Assembly: GCA_005879655.1 (NCBI GenBank) | Contig: VBJK01000487.1 | Location: 11,220 to 24,733 of the forward strand | DNA from: Chloroflexota bacterium | GTDB taxonomy: Bacteria; Chloroflexota; Ktedonobacteria; Ktedonobacterales; Ktedonobacteraceae | Reading direction: 5' to 3' | DNA length: 13,514 nucleotides | Shown: piece by piece, positions 6,008 through 13,072 of the stretch | Layout: every line of letters starts with the position of its first letter | Position numbering within the stretch: position 1 is the first letter of the stretch | The notes under the pieces: model-generated | Seen by the model: the letters and a program-made list of their open reading frames with translations, nothing else | Database searches by the model: none | What the model was told of the DNA's origin: nothing | Position numbers and translations under genes: made by a program

Positions 6008-7792
6008 ATGGGACATGCCATGCAACCAAAACTCAAGGGAGACACCCTTTTTGTTCCAGTAGACGATGGCGTCTACTTCCGCAATAATCGGGGTTCACTC
6101 AAAATCAAAGGCAAAGTCATCTACCACTGGGTGGAAAGTCTGGCTCCATACTTGAACGGGGGCCACACGCTTGCAGAGATCACGGCAGGGCTGGACTCGG
6201 AGAAGCAAACCATGGTTACTGAGTTGGTCAACATTTTGACTGCTCAAGGATTTGTGAGGGATATCAGCCAGGATCTCCCCCACACCCTGAGTCCAACCGA
6301 GCAAGAGACCTATGCCGCTGAGCTTGCTTTTATCGATTCGTACTGTAACTCGGCGGCCTCTCGCTTTGAGCGTTTTCGGGCGCATCAGGTGCTCCTCATT
6401 GGCTCTGGGCTAACCCTGAGCGGGTTGGTCCATGCCAGCTTGAAGGGTGGGTTGCGCCAAATCACTGTCATGACCACCCCAGAATGTGAAACCGACACGC
6501 GCCGCCATCATGAGTATCTGGATCGCTTCCACCAGGGCGACCCTCGACAAACATTGACGGTGATCGGTGCACCACGCTGGGAAAATGAAGCGGAGGTGCT
6601 GGCTACCCTCCAACCCTTCAACACGATTATTTCTGTCTCCGATCGGCCTATGCTGGCGCGAGCAAGCCTGCTCAATCGGCTTTGTGTTATGCAGAAGAAA
6701 AATCTTCTGCAAGCTGTCCTTGTTGATGATCATGCCTGGATAGGTCCGCTGGTCCGTCCAGATGTGGAGGCGTGCTGGGAATGTGCGTGGCGGCGACTCC
6801 AAGGAAACTTGAGCAGGATACACCAGCAGTTTCCTGTCTATGCGTTCGCCAATCAGACCACTGCTCCTCTCAGTCGTTTTCTCGCTGGACCCACAGCAGC
6901 ATTTGTTGCCAATCTGCTGAGTTTTGAAGTCTTCAAATATCTCACGGAAGCCGGACCTATCGAGACAAGCGGTCACGTTATTGAGTTTGATCTGGAGACC
7001 TTGCGGATGCTGAAACATCCTTTTATGCCGCATCCACTTTGTGGGACCTGCCCGCACCCCACACCGCGTACCGAAGTGCAGTTTTTAGAGACCATACAAC
7101 AATTGGAGCAAGGAGCGCCAGTTGATCAGGATCTCTTTTCCAAGCGAGTGGCTCCCTGCTTTGAGACCCGTCTCGGCCTATTTCGTGCAATTGATGAAGG
7201 TGACATCCTACAGTTGCCTGTCTCGGTCTCTCAAGTGATCGTGTCCAACCCCGTGCCGCAGGAATACCCGCACAACTTACCTGCATTGCTAGGATGTGGG
7301 GCGAGGTTTGGGACAGCTCGCAAACAGGGTGCAAAACTGGCCTGTGAGGTCTATGCCGCCAGTGCCGTTGATCGACGACGACTCTTCTCAGAACAAGTCC
7401 CGGCCCCACAAGACCCGCATTGCCAGACTCTGCCAGCGGAGCGTTTTCTCAGCGAGGCCCCGCTGTCTGAAGCGAAGGAGTGGACGTGGGCAGTTGATCT
7501 GCATAGCGGCCAGGCTTATCTCGTCCCGGCTCCACTGGTCTTTCCTCTTCTGCGCGGCCTCAATCCACTGAACGAAGCACGGCTGGGCATCGGGAGCGGT
7601 ATGAGTTGGGCGGAAGCGATCAGCCGTGCCTTGTTGAGCGTGTGTCACTATTTGACGGTCACGCAACTCGCCAGCGCACAGAAACCTTATCCACAGGTTG
7701 ACTTGGCGGCCATTCCTCTGGAGTCGGAAGAGATACGGCAACTCCGTATCCTTAGTATTTTGGATACAAGACAAAACAGTTGCCTATGCTAG
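6008..7792 (+). CDS. Ocin-ThiF-like LAP maturation protein (leader-binding 'F protein'), main reading frame
   Basis: A 594-residue relative of the thiazole-containing bacteriocin maturation proteins (ocin_ThiF_like). In heterocycloanthracin systems this F protein binds the leader and presents the precursor to the YcaO enzyme. Residues about 8-90 (LFVPVDDGVYFRNN ... LVNILTAQGFVRD) fit a winged-helix RiPP recognition element. Residues about 120-350 form an E1/ThiF-like domain with a reduced nucleotide loop (LLIGSGLTLSG, 129-139). CxxC pairs at 256-259 (CWEC) and 345-348 (CGTC) should hold a structural zinc. Residues about 400-594 look like a degenerate YcaO-like domain. ATG 6008 and ATG 6020 are both possible; neither has a good ribosome site, and 6020 (MQPKLKGDT) better matches family starts. 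The frame ends at 7792 in SCLC, apparently by a frameshift: homologous-looking sequence goes on in another frame to 8099. Confidence 0.85.
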   Translation: MGHAMQPKLKGDTLFVPVDDGVYFRNNRGSLKIKGKVIYHWVESLAPYLNGGHTLAEITAGLDSEKQTMVTELVNILTAQGFVRDISQDLPHTLSPTEQETYAAELAFIDSYCNSAASRFERFRAHQVLLIGSGLTLSGLVHASLKGGLRQITVMTTPECETDTRRHHEYLDRFHQGDPRQTLTVIGAPRWENEAEVLATLQPFNTIISVSDRPMLARASLLNRLCVMQKKNLLQAVLVDDHAWIGPLVRPDVEACWECAWRRLQGNLSRIHQQFPVYAFANQTTAPLSRFLAGPTAAFVANLLSFEVFKYLTEAGPIETSGHVIEFDLETLRMLKHPFMPHPLCGTCPHPTPRTEVQFLETIQQLEQGAPVDQDLFSKRVAPCFETRLGLFRAIDEGDILQLPVSVSQVIVSNPVPQEYPHNLPALLGCGARFGTARKQGAKLACEVYAASAVDRRRLFSEQVPAPQDPHCQTLPAERFLSEAPLSEAKEWTWAVDLHSGQAYLVPAPLVFPLLRGLNPLNEARLGIGSGMSWAEAISRALLSVCHYLTVTQLASAQKPYPQVDLAAIPLESEEIRQLRILSILDTRQNSCLC

Positions 7793-8099
7793 CCATATAA
7801 GCGTTGTCGAGGCGCTACGAGACGGATTTGAGCGGGTTCTCCTGTTCAGGCAACTCTCTAGTGAACAGCTTCTTAGCAATAATCTGTCCATTGTACCCGC
7901 TTTGCCCGCTGTACTGCGTAGCGCAACCACAAGCCTTCCCGTGTCTGAAGCACCGCAGGAATGGTCTGATCGCCAACAATGGCTGCAAAGGGTGCTGCAT
8001 GCTCATGGGTGGCGGACCTTTGCGGTTCCTCTCGACCATGATCTCGCTTTAAGCCAGGTACAGCCCTATATCGTACGTGTGCTCATTGCTCACGTTTAA
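7698..8099 (+). pseudogene. C-terminal segment of the ocin-ThiF-like protein in the +1 frame
   Basis: This frame overlaps the end of the F-protein frame by 95 bases and then carries about 100 more coherent residues, to a TAA 20 bp before ycaO. The stretch from SVSLVFWIQDKTVAYASHIS through VVEALRDGFERVLLFRQ looks like the expected end of the same family, where a helix 'EAL-x-x-[AG]-[FL]-E-x-VLL' follows a beta strand. So a one-base loss near 7730-7765 (a run of four T lies at 7758-7761) probably split a ~695-residue gene. The only start-like codon is a TTG at 7698 with no ribosome site. Alternatives are a sequencing error, programmed +1 frameshifting near the TGC-TAG end, or a functional split protein. 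Confidence 0.6.
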
Positions 8100-8119
8100 A
8101 TAGAGACAGAAAGATTACG

Positions 8120-10144
8120 ATGATGAACACACAGAGAAAACGGATTGGGTGTCTCGGCTCTGGTCGGCTCTACCAGGCTGTACAGCCGTACCTTGCGCAG
8201 GAATATCAATTGTTTGATCTTGGTACAGAGGGTCTGACTAATGCGGAAACAAGAGAGCGAGTAGAACTTGGGGGTCTAGGGGGCGAAGCCACCCTGGCGG
8301 GGTTTGGGGTGTCCCCAAATTATCCCATTCCCCAAAAGGTTTTGGGATTATGCGCTGACCAGGCCAGAGAGTGTTCCATGATCCTTTATTGTGACGACCT
8401 GTGGCAGGCAAAGACGCAGCAAAAGATCAATCAGCAATGTCTGCGTCTAGGTATCCCGTGGTTGCGAGCGTATTGTGAATTTGGGGTTGGCATCATTGGC
8501 CCCTGTGTCTATCCAAGAGAAACAGGCTGTGTCGCTTGCGTTGAGACCCGCAGACGTGCAGCACAGCAAGACCCCATAGCATTTACTTTATGCTCTCAAC
8601 ACAGTGAAGCAAAATGGCCAACAAGAGAGCAGCCCTGGCTTACTGCCAGTAGCCTGGAAGTGCTCGCCCAACTGGTCATAGCTGAAGTTTCTGCATGTCT
8701 GAAGACGCCTGACACGCTACAAACTCGCAGAGCCATGCTCTGGCTCTCGCTTGACACACTCCAGTACCGCAGGCATCACTTCCTGCCCGAAGCAGCATGT
8801 CCGGCCTGTGGCAAATTGCTCGATGACTCAGCTGAGCGCGCCGTCATTATCCTGCAAGCACGTCCCAAGCTCGGACCATTCACCTATCGCACGCGCAAGC
8901 TCTCTGCCCATGCCAAAGAGATCTTGGAAACCTACGTCGATGCAGAAACAGGGCCAATCTCTGCTCTAGTTAGAAATACCGATGATTCCATTGCCATGGT
9001 CGTAGCCCGCATAGGCATAAGCAGTGGAGAGAGGCACTCCCATATAGAAGGTACAGGCCGCGCCCTGAGCTATGAACAAAGCCAACTTGCTGCCATTGCC
9101 GAAGCTCTGGAGCGCTATGGAGGCCAGCTCCCCAAAATGAAACGCACGACGGTTCAAGCCAGCTATCGGCAATTGGGTGAGCAAGCTCTGGACCCAACGA
9201 CGTTGGGGTTGCATACGCCTGAGCAGTATGCGCTTGCGGGATATCGCTATGTGCCCTATCACCACGACCTATGCTGTGATTGGGTCTGGGGCTATTCCTT
9301 TGAGCGTCAGACCCCTATCCTGTTGCCCGAACAAGTTGGCTACTATGGGAGGTTCCATCTGGCTGATGGCCTTGCCAATACTGCCTTTGTCTACGAAATC
9401 TCCAATGGCTGTGCTCTGGGTAATTGTCTCGAAGAGGCCATTTTCTATGGCATCTTAGAGGTGGCTGAGCGTGATGCATTCTTGATGGCTTGGTATGCGC
9501 AACTGAGTCTGCCACGTCTTGATCCTCTTTCGGCCACTGATCCTCTTGTTGGTCTAGTGCTAGAGAATCTTGAGTACGAGAGCGGTTACACGATCTCCGT
9601 TTTCAATAGTACTCTCGACCATGGGGTTCCTTGCTGCCTCGTGCTGGCGGTTGATGAGCGGGACCGTGATGGGAGGCCAAAAGCCTTGTGTGGAGCTGGC
9701 TCACATCCCAACCCAGAGCAGGCCGTACTCAACGCGCTATTAGAATTAGATATCATGATCAAAAGGCCATACGATTGGTTCGCCGGGCAACGAGAAAAGG
9801 CCCTGACAATGCTGGCTAATCCTATGGCAGTGAAAGATATGGAGGATCACTCCCTCCTCTATTACTTGCCCGAAGCCTTTGCACGCTTGAGCTTCCTATA
9901 TCATGTATCACCGCAATGGCAAACTTTCCAAGCAGCCTTTGGCGATTTTTACCGTCGTGAGCCGAGTAAGGATCTCACTGCTGATCTCCGCTCACTCATC
10001 GATCACTATCTGGCACGTGGGATCGACATCGTAGTAGTTGACCAGACCGCCCCAGAGCATACGCTTCAGGATTTTCGTTGTGTGAAGGTTCTCATGCCCG
10101 GTATGCTGCGCCACAGGGAAAGTATACACAGCAAATCCCAATGA
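8120..10144 (+). CDS. YcaO-domain LAP cyclodehydratase with N-terminal E1-like domain (SagD/HcaD-like)
   Basis: A 674-residue cyclodehydratase that uses ATP to turn core Cys into thiazolines. Residues 1-250 form an E1-like/cyclo_dehyd_2 domain (RIGCLGSGRLYQAV; zinc pairs CVAC 137-140 and CPAC 227-230). Residues about 265-660 form the YcaO domain: SSGERHSH (301-308), AIAEALERY (325-333), SNGCALGNCLEEAI (428-441), EVAERDA (448-453 region) and GSHPNPEQAVLNALLEL (527-543), which carry the Mg/ATP-binding Glu residues. Two oddities: residues ~41-79 are encoded by a dispersed repeat, and the C-terminus stops soon after KVLMPGML without the usual ~40 residues and Pro-rich PxPxP-type tail. ATG 8120 and 8123 are both possible. 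It follows the F-protein region by 20 bp and precedes sagB. Confidence 0.93.
   Translation: MMNTQRKRIGCLGSGRLYQAVQPYLAQEYQLFDLGTEGLTNAETRERVELGGLGGEATLAGFGVSPNYPIPQKVLGLCADQARECSMILYCDDLWQAKTQQKINQQCLRLGIPWLRAYCEFGVGIIGPCVYPRETGCVACVETRRRAAQQDPIAFTLCSQHSEAKWPTREQPWLTASSLEVLAQLVIAEVSACLKTPDTLQTRRAMLWLSLDTLQYRRHHFLPEAACPACGKLLDDSAERAVIILQARPKLGPFTYRTRKLSAHAKEILETYVDAETGPISALVRNTDDSIAMVVARIGISSGERHSHIEGTGRALSYEQSQLAAIAEALERYGGQLPKMKRTTVQASYRQLGEQALDPTTLGLHTPEQYALAGYRYVPYHHDLCCDWVWGYSFERQTPILLPEQVGYYGRFHLADGLANTAFVYEISNGCALGNCLEEAIFYGILEVAERDAFLMAWYAQLSLPRLDPLSATDPLVGLVLENLEYESGYTISVFNSTLDHGVPCCLVLAVDERDRDGRPKALCGAGSHPNPEQAVLNALLELDIMIKRPYDWFAGQREKALTMLANPMAVKDMEDHSLLYYLPEAFARLSFLYHVSPQWQTFQAAFGDFYRREPSKDLTADLRSLIDHYLARGIDIVVVDQTAPEHTLQDFRCVKVLMPGMLRHRESIHSKSQ
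8241..8355 (+). repeat. ~115-bp dispersed element, copy B, inside the ycaO reading frame
   Basis: This copy matches the intergenic copy at 10150-10264 at about 109 of 115 positions; most of its inner part is identical. It lies in frame and free of stops within the cyclodehydratase gene and codes for AETRERVELGGLGGEATLAG, then FGVSPNYPIPQKVLGLC. With one flanking TA copy the inserted length is 117 bp, exactly 39 codons. It lies between the first beta-alpha unit (YQLFDLG) and the next strand (CSMILYCDD), a surface loop where extra residues could be tolerated. The inverted pairs TTTGGGG (8303-8309)/CCCCAAA (8313-8319) and CCCAAAA (8331-8337)/TTTTGGG (8340-8346) are kept. Confidence 0.9.
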
Positions 10145-10149
10145 GTCTA

Positions 10150-10264
10150 GTGCAGAAACAAGAGAGCGAGTAGAACTTGGGGGTCTAGGGGGCGAAGCCA
10201 CCCTGGCGGGGTTTGGGGTGTCCCCAAATGTTCCCATTCCCCAAAAGGTTTTGGGATTGTGCAC
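10150..10264 (+). repeat. ~115-bp dispersed element, copy C, directly after the ycaO stop
   Basis: It starts GTGCAGAAAC 5 bp past the ycaO stop codon and ends GGATTGTGCAC. Both ends are flanked by TA (10148-10149 and 10265-10266), and the flanks extend the terminal inverted repeat to CTAGTGCA/TGCACTAG. This is the pattern of a Tc1/mariner- or IS630-type target duplication, so this copy best shows the element borders. It fills much of the 191-bp gap between ycaO and the sagB-like gene. Confidence 0.9.
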
Positions 10265-10320
10265 TAGGAATAGAGCCAAGTCTTTATTAAAGCGACAAGA
10301 AGAGGCCAAATGAGTTGAAA

Positions 10321-10326
10321 CAGGAG
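10321..10326 (+). promoter_or_regulatory. Ribosome binding site that decides the start of the sagB-like gene
   Basis: CAGGAG, 9 bases before the ATG at 10336. It rules against the TTG at 10315 that opens the same frame, since the site lies inside that longer frame. Confidence 0.6.
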
Positions 10327-10335
10327 ATTAATCTT

Positions 10336-11934
10336 ATGCCAGAGCAGGCTGCCCAACGCTATATGCAAGCCAATCTCATTCCTCCTGATCCCAGAGAGGT
10401 AGACTGGAAAGCTGCTCCTCCCCTTTGCAAGCTCTACCGAAATTGCGAGCAGATACCATGTGCAGGCACAGAACTTGCGCCTGTCCGTTCTGACAAAGAC
10501 ACGCGGAGTTCGGGCGGGAGTATCCCCGGTTTGGGCCTAGGGCAAATTGGGCAAATGTTAGCGGACATTTACGGATTTACACGCCAATGCTATCAGCCCT
10601 CTATATTGGCGTTTTTAAATATTCATGAAGAGTATATCTATTCTCTTTATCCATCTCTCTTATTACGCTCTGTGCCATCTGGAGGGGCTTTATTTCCCTG
10701 TGAAGTCTATCTGCTGGTGGGGTCGGAGAGTGAGGATATACCTGCGGGCATCTATCATTATGATGCTGCTCATCAGGCCCTGGATATCCTGCGACGGGGA
10801 GATTACTCCACACTCTTGCAAAGTGCTCTGGCTCACCCGCAAGAGCCGCCTCCGGTTATCACCCTCCTGCTGAGTTGCGTCTTTTGGAAAGATGGCTTCA
10901 AATATGGAGCCTTTAGTTATCGCTTGCAAGGGTTAGATATCGGAACGGTCATCTCCCAGACTGAGATTGTAGCGCGTCATGCTGGTTTCTCTGCTACGCT
11001 TCATTATCAATTTCTTGATCATATACTCAACAACCTGCTGGGTCTGGACCCTCTTCAGGAAAGTGTCTATGCCGTCCTGACGTGGGGGCAAGCCCTTCAT
11101 CTCGCGTCTCAGGAGGTGAGAGACAAAGCAAAGCCCCTCCTCATCACACCAGACTTGGCAAAACCTGTGCCAGAGGCCATGCCTTTGGCATCCATTGCAC
11201 ACTGGCCGTTAGTGGAAGCGGTCCATCGTGCCTCGTTGCTGGACACTCGTGAGGCTTTCAGGGCACTGCACCGGCTCGCGCCTATCCAACCGCCAGCGGA
11301 AGAAGAGTACGAGACCACTGCACTCTGGACTCCTGACCCCCCGTTGGACCTCTGGCAAGCTCGCCACTCACGACACTCGGCCAACGGCTTCTTTCTCCCG
11401 CAGCCGCTCGTGGCAAAGCAGTTGGGAGCACTGCTTCACCTGTGTATGCGTGGGACAACCAACGATCTGGATGATTACTGTGAAGTACTCCAGCATACGT
11501 TGCTGTATTGCGTCGTGTGCCGGGTGCAGGACATTCCCTCTGGGATCTACCGCTATGAACCTCAAAGGCATGCCCTCTCCCTCGTGCGAGCAGGGGAAAT
11601 GACGAGCCAGCTGCAAGGAGTGCTACGCCAAGCAGACCACATGCATTTTTACACGAGCATCAGCTTTTTCCCCATCGGCAACTACCAGAGTGGCCTTGAG
11701 GTTTATGGAGATCGCTGGTACCGCGTGCAAAATATGGAAGCAGGCATCATCATTCAGCGCCTCTATCTGGCTGCTGCTGCCCTCAAGCTGCATTGTCGGG
11801 CTAGCTTAGACTTCAACGTGCCACAAACGGATGCCTTTTTAGGGTTAGGGGCGACCTCTACCAGCTTGGTACAGATCATGATTGCACCAGAGTGTCTGAT
11901 CTACCAGCAGTATGAGCAGTCTTTACGCATCTAG
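10336..11934 (+). CDS. SagB-type azoline dehydrogenase with two nitroreductase-like domains
   Basis: A 532-residue FMN-dependent dehydrogenase that should oxidise thiazolines, made by the YcaO enzyme, to aromatic thiazoles. It has two tandem nitroreductase-fold units. In the first, RSVPSGGALFPCEVYLLV (111-128) and KYGAFSYRLQGLDIGTVIS (189-207) match the FMN-binding PSGGALYP and the [KR]YG-x-R-x-Y-R-x-x-x-x-[ED]-x-G motifs. In the second, SGIYRYEPQRHAL (402-414) and YGDRWYRVQNMEAGIIIQ (457-474) repeat the pattern, whereas the PSGGA motif is lost, so only the first half may bind FMN well. Doubled SagB proteins are usual in heterocycloanthracin-like clusters. Start chosen at 10336 from its ribosome site. 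Last gene of the cluster; the next gene is otsB after a palindromic repeat. Confidence 0.9.
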   Translation: MPEQAAQRYMQANLIPPDPREVDWKAAPPLCKLYRNCEQIPCAGTELAPVRSDKDTRSSGGSIPGLGLGQIGQMLADIYGFTRQCYQPSILAFLNIHEEYIYSLYPSLLLRSVPSGGALFPCEVYLLVGSESEDIPAGIYHYDAAHQALDILRRGDYSTLLQSALAHPQEPPPVITLLLSCVFWKDGFKYGAFSYRLQGLDIGTVISQTEIVARHAGFSATLHYQFLDHILNNLLGLDPLQESVYAVLTWGQALHLASQEVRDKAKPLLITPDLAKPVPEAMPLASIAHWPLVEAVHRASLLDTREAFRALHRLAPIQPPAEEEYETTALWTPDPPLDLWQARHSRHSANGFFLPQPLVAKQLGALLHLCMRGTTNDLDDYCEVLQHTLLYCVVCRVQDIPSGIYRYEPQRHALSLVRAGEMTSQLQGVLRQADHMHFYTSISFFPIGNYQSGLEVYGDRWYRVQNMEAGIIIQRLYLAAAALKLHCRASLDFNVPQTDAFLGLGATSTSLVQIMIAPECLIYQQYEQSLRI

Positions 11935-11957
11935 CATCAGGAGTGCTTATATGTCAC

Positions 11958-12063
11958 AGCGGCCAGGGCACCCATAAACGATGCCCCTACAATGGTACGA
12001 AGCGGCCTGCGAGGTATATCCATGCCATTGTAGGGGGCATCGTTTATGGGTGCCCTGGCCGCT
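11958..12063. repeat. Long palindromic dispersed repeat, copy 2
   Basis: Left arm 11958-11995 (AGCGGCCAGGGCACCCATAA onward to CAATGG) and right arm 12025-12063 are near-perfect inverted copies; the right arm has one extra G. It shares the core CAGGGCACCCA-x-AA then ATGCCCCTACAATGGTACGA with copy 1 at 3851-3944, but the outer ends differ. It lies 23 bp past the sagB-like stop and probably ends or stabilises the cluster's mRNA. Confidence 0.88.
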
Positions 12064-12148
12064 GAGCAGTTACTCTGATTATCTTCAGCGTGCAGATGCC
12101 AATGGTCGTCCCCTCGTGAAAGCCTTATTTGCTGCTTTCATTCTGTTG

Positions 12149-12154
12149 TATACT
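12149..12154 (+). promoter_or_regulatory. Possible -10 element of otsB
   Basis: TATACT, within TTGTATACTAG, lies 55 bp before the otsB start in an AT-rich stretch. No good -35 box is found at the right distance, so this is tentative. Confidence 0.3.
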
Positions 12155-12208
12155 AGCGGTAATGGCAGGTGACTCATGAAATAACGTATATTTAAGGGGA
12201 GATTAGCA

Positions 12209-13015
12209 ATGCTTACATCAGCACTGTCTACCGTTCTGGCACAGCGTCCGCTGGGCTTGATCTTTGATATAGATGGCACACTGAGTCCTATCGCACCTAC
12301 ACCAAAAGAGGCTCGGCTCTATCCGGGTGTTGTGGAGCTATTACAACAGGCACGTCAATATGCCAGGATCGCTGTTGTAACAGGCAGAGCGATCAACAGT
12401 GGTGCTGCAATGGTCGATGTAGAAGGCATTACCTACTTCGGTACTCACGGTCTAGAGTACTGCGATGGCTTACCTACTGCTGACAATGTACGTATCGCAC
12501 CGGAAGCATTGGAGTATGTTGCACCTGGCAATTATCTACTTGATCTGGCCGAGGAAAAGTTGGCGTCGTTGCCCGGTATCATTATCGAGCGCAAATGTGT
12601 CGGTGGGAGCATCCACTACCGGCTTTGCTCTGACGCGGAACAGACGCGTGCTACCATCCTGGCCCTCTTAGAAGAACCTGCGCAACGCGTGCATATGCAG
12701 CTCAAAGAGGGAAAGTACGTAATAGAAATACGGCCTCCTGTTGCTATTGATAAGGGCTGGGCACTACACTGGTTTCAACAGCGCCACGCTTTACAAGGTA
12801 TTATTTTTGCCGGGGATGATCGTACTGACCTTGATGCTGTACGAGAGATCATCCGTTGCCAGAGAGCTGGTATGCATGCGTATGCTATCGTTGTCGAACA
12901 CCGTGATACATTGCCGGAGCTGCGCGAAAGTGCAGATGTGGTGGTGAAAGAAGTGGAGGGTATGGCTAAACTGTTGCGAGAGATGGTAGGGCTTTTGGTA
13001 CAGAAAGGTCAATAA
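12209..13015 (+). CDS. otsB: Trehalose-6-phosphate phosphatase
   Basis: A 268-residue HAD-superfamily phosphatase that removes phosphate from trehalose 6-phosphate, the last step of the OtsA-OtsB route to trehalose, a stress protectant. Motif I is DIDGTLSP (Asp20 nucleophile, Asp22 acid/base), motif II is VVTGRA (56-61), and the metal-binding motif is GDDRTD (202-207), with LKEGKYVIEIRP and DKG before it. Length and motif order fit OtsB. It has a GGGGAG ribosome site about 8 bases before the ATG. No otsA is in the window. The last 18 bases, coding VQKGQ and the stop, belong to a perfect palindrome shared with the convergent cbpM-like gene. Confidence 0.92.
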   Translation: MLTSALSTVLAQRPLGLIFDIDGTLSPIAPTPKEARLYPGVVELLQQARQYARIAVVTGRAINSGAAMVDVEGITYFGTHGLEYCDGLPTADNVRIAPEALEYVAPGNYLLDLAEEKLASLPGIIIERKCVGGSIHYRLCSDAEQTRATILALLEEPAQRVHMQLKEGKYVIEIRPPVAIDKGWALHWFQQRHALQGIIFAGDDRTDLDAVREIIRCQRAGMHAYAIVVEHRDTLPELRESADVVVKEVEGMAKLLREMVGLLVQKGQ

Positions 13016-13072
13016 GTGAACAAGAGGCATCCTTTAAGGATGCCTCTTGTTCACTTATTGACCTTTCTGTAC
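12998..13072. terminator. Perfect 75-bp palindrome, bidirectional terminator between otsB and the cbpM-like gene
   Basis: Left arm 12998-13034 and right arm 13036-13072 are exact reverse complements around a single central base (37 bp each). The inner part, GTGAACAAGAGGCATCC and its complement, makes a classic strong hairpin that can stop transcripts from both sides. The outer part runs through both stop codons into the last five codons of both genes. There is no long T-run. Confidence 0.88.

Noticed and set aside
5859..6062. Small plus-strand open frame between the precursor and the F-protein gene
   Set aside because: It overlaps the start of the F-protein gene in another frame, has no ribosome site and shows no motif.
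9992..10309. Minus-strand open frame of 105 codons over the end of ycaO
   Set aside because: It runs against ycaO and through repeat copy C; the HNPKTFW part is again repeat-derived.
10315..10335. Upstream TTG start for the sagB-like gene
   Set aside because: The ribosome site CAGGAG lies inside this extension and serves the ATG at 10336.
11981..12172. Small open frame before otsB
   Set aside because: Its first third is coded by the palindromic repeat and the rest by the otsB upstream region; no ribosome site.
12791..13030. Minus-strand open frame across the 3' end of otsB
   Set aside because: It is antisense to a well-supported gene and begins in the terminator palindrome.
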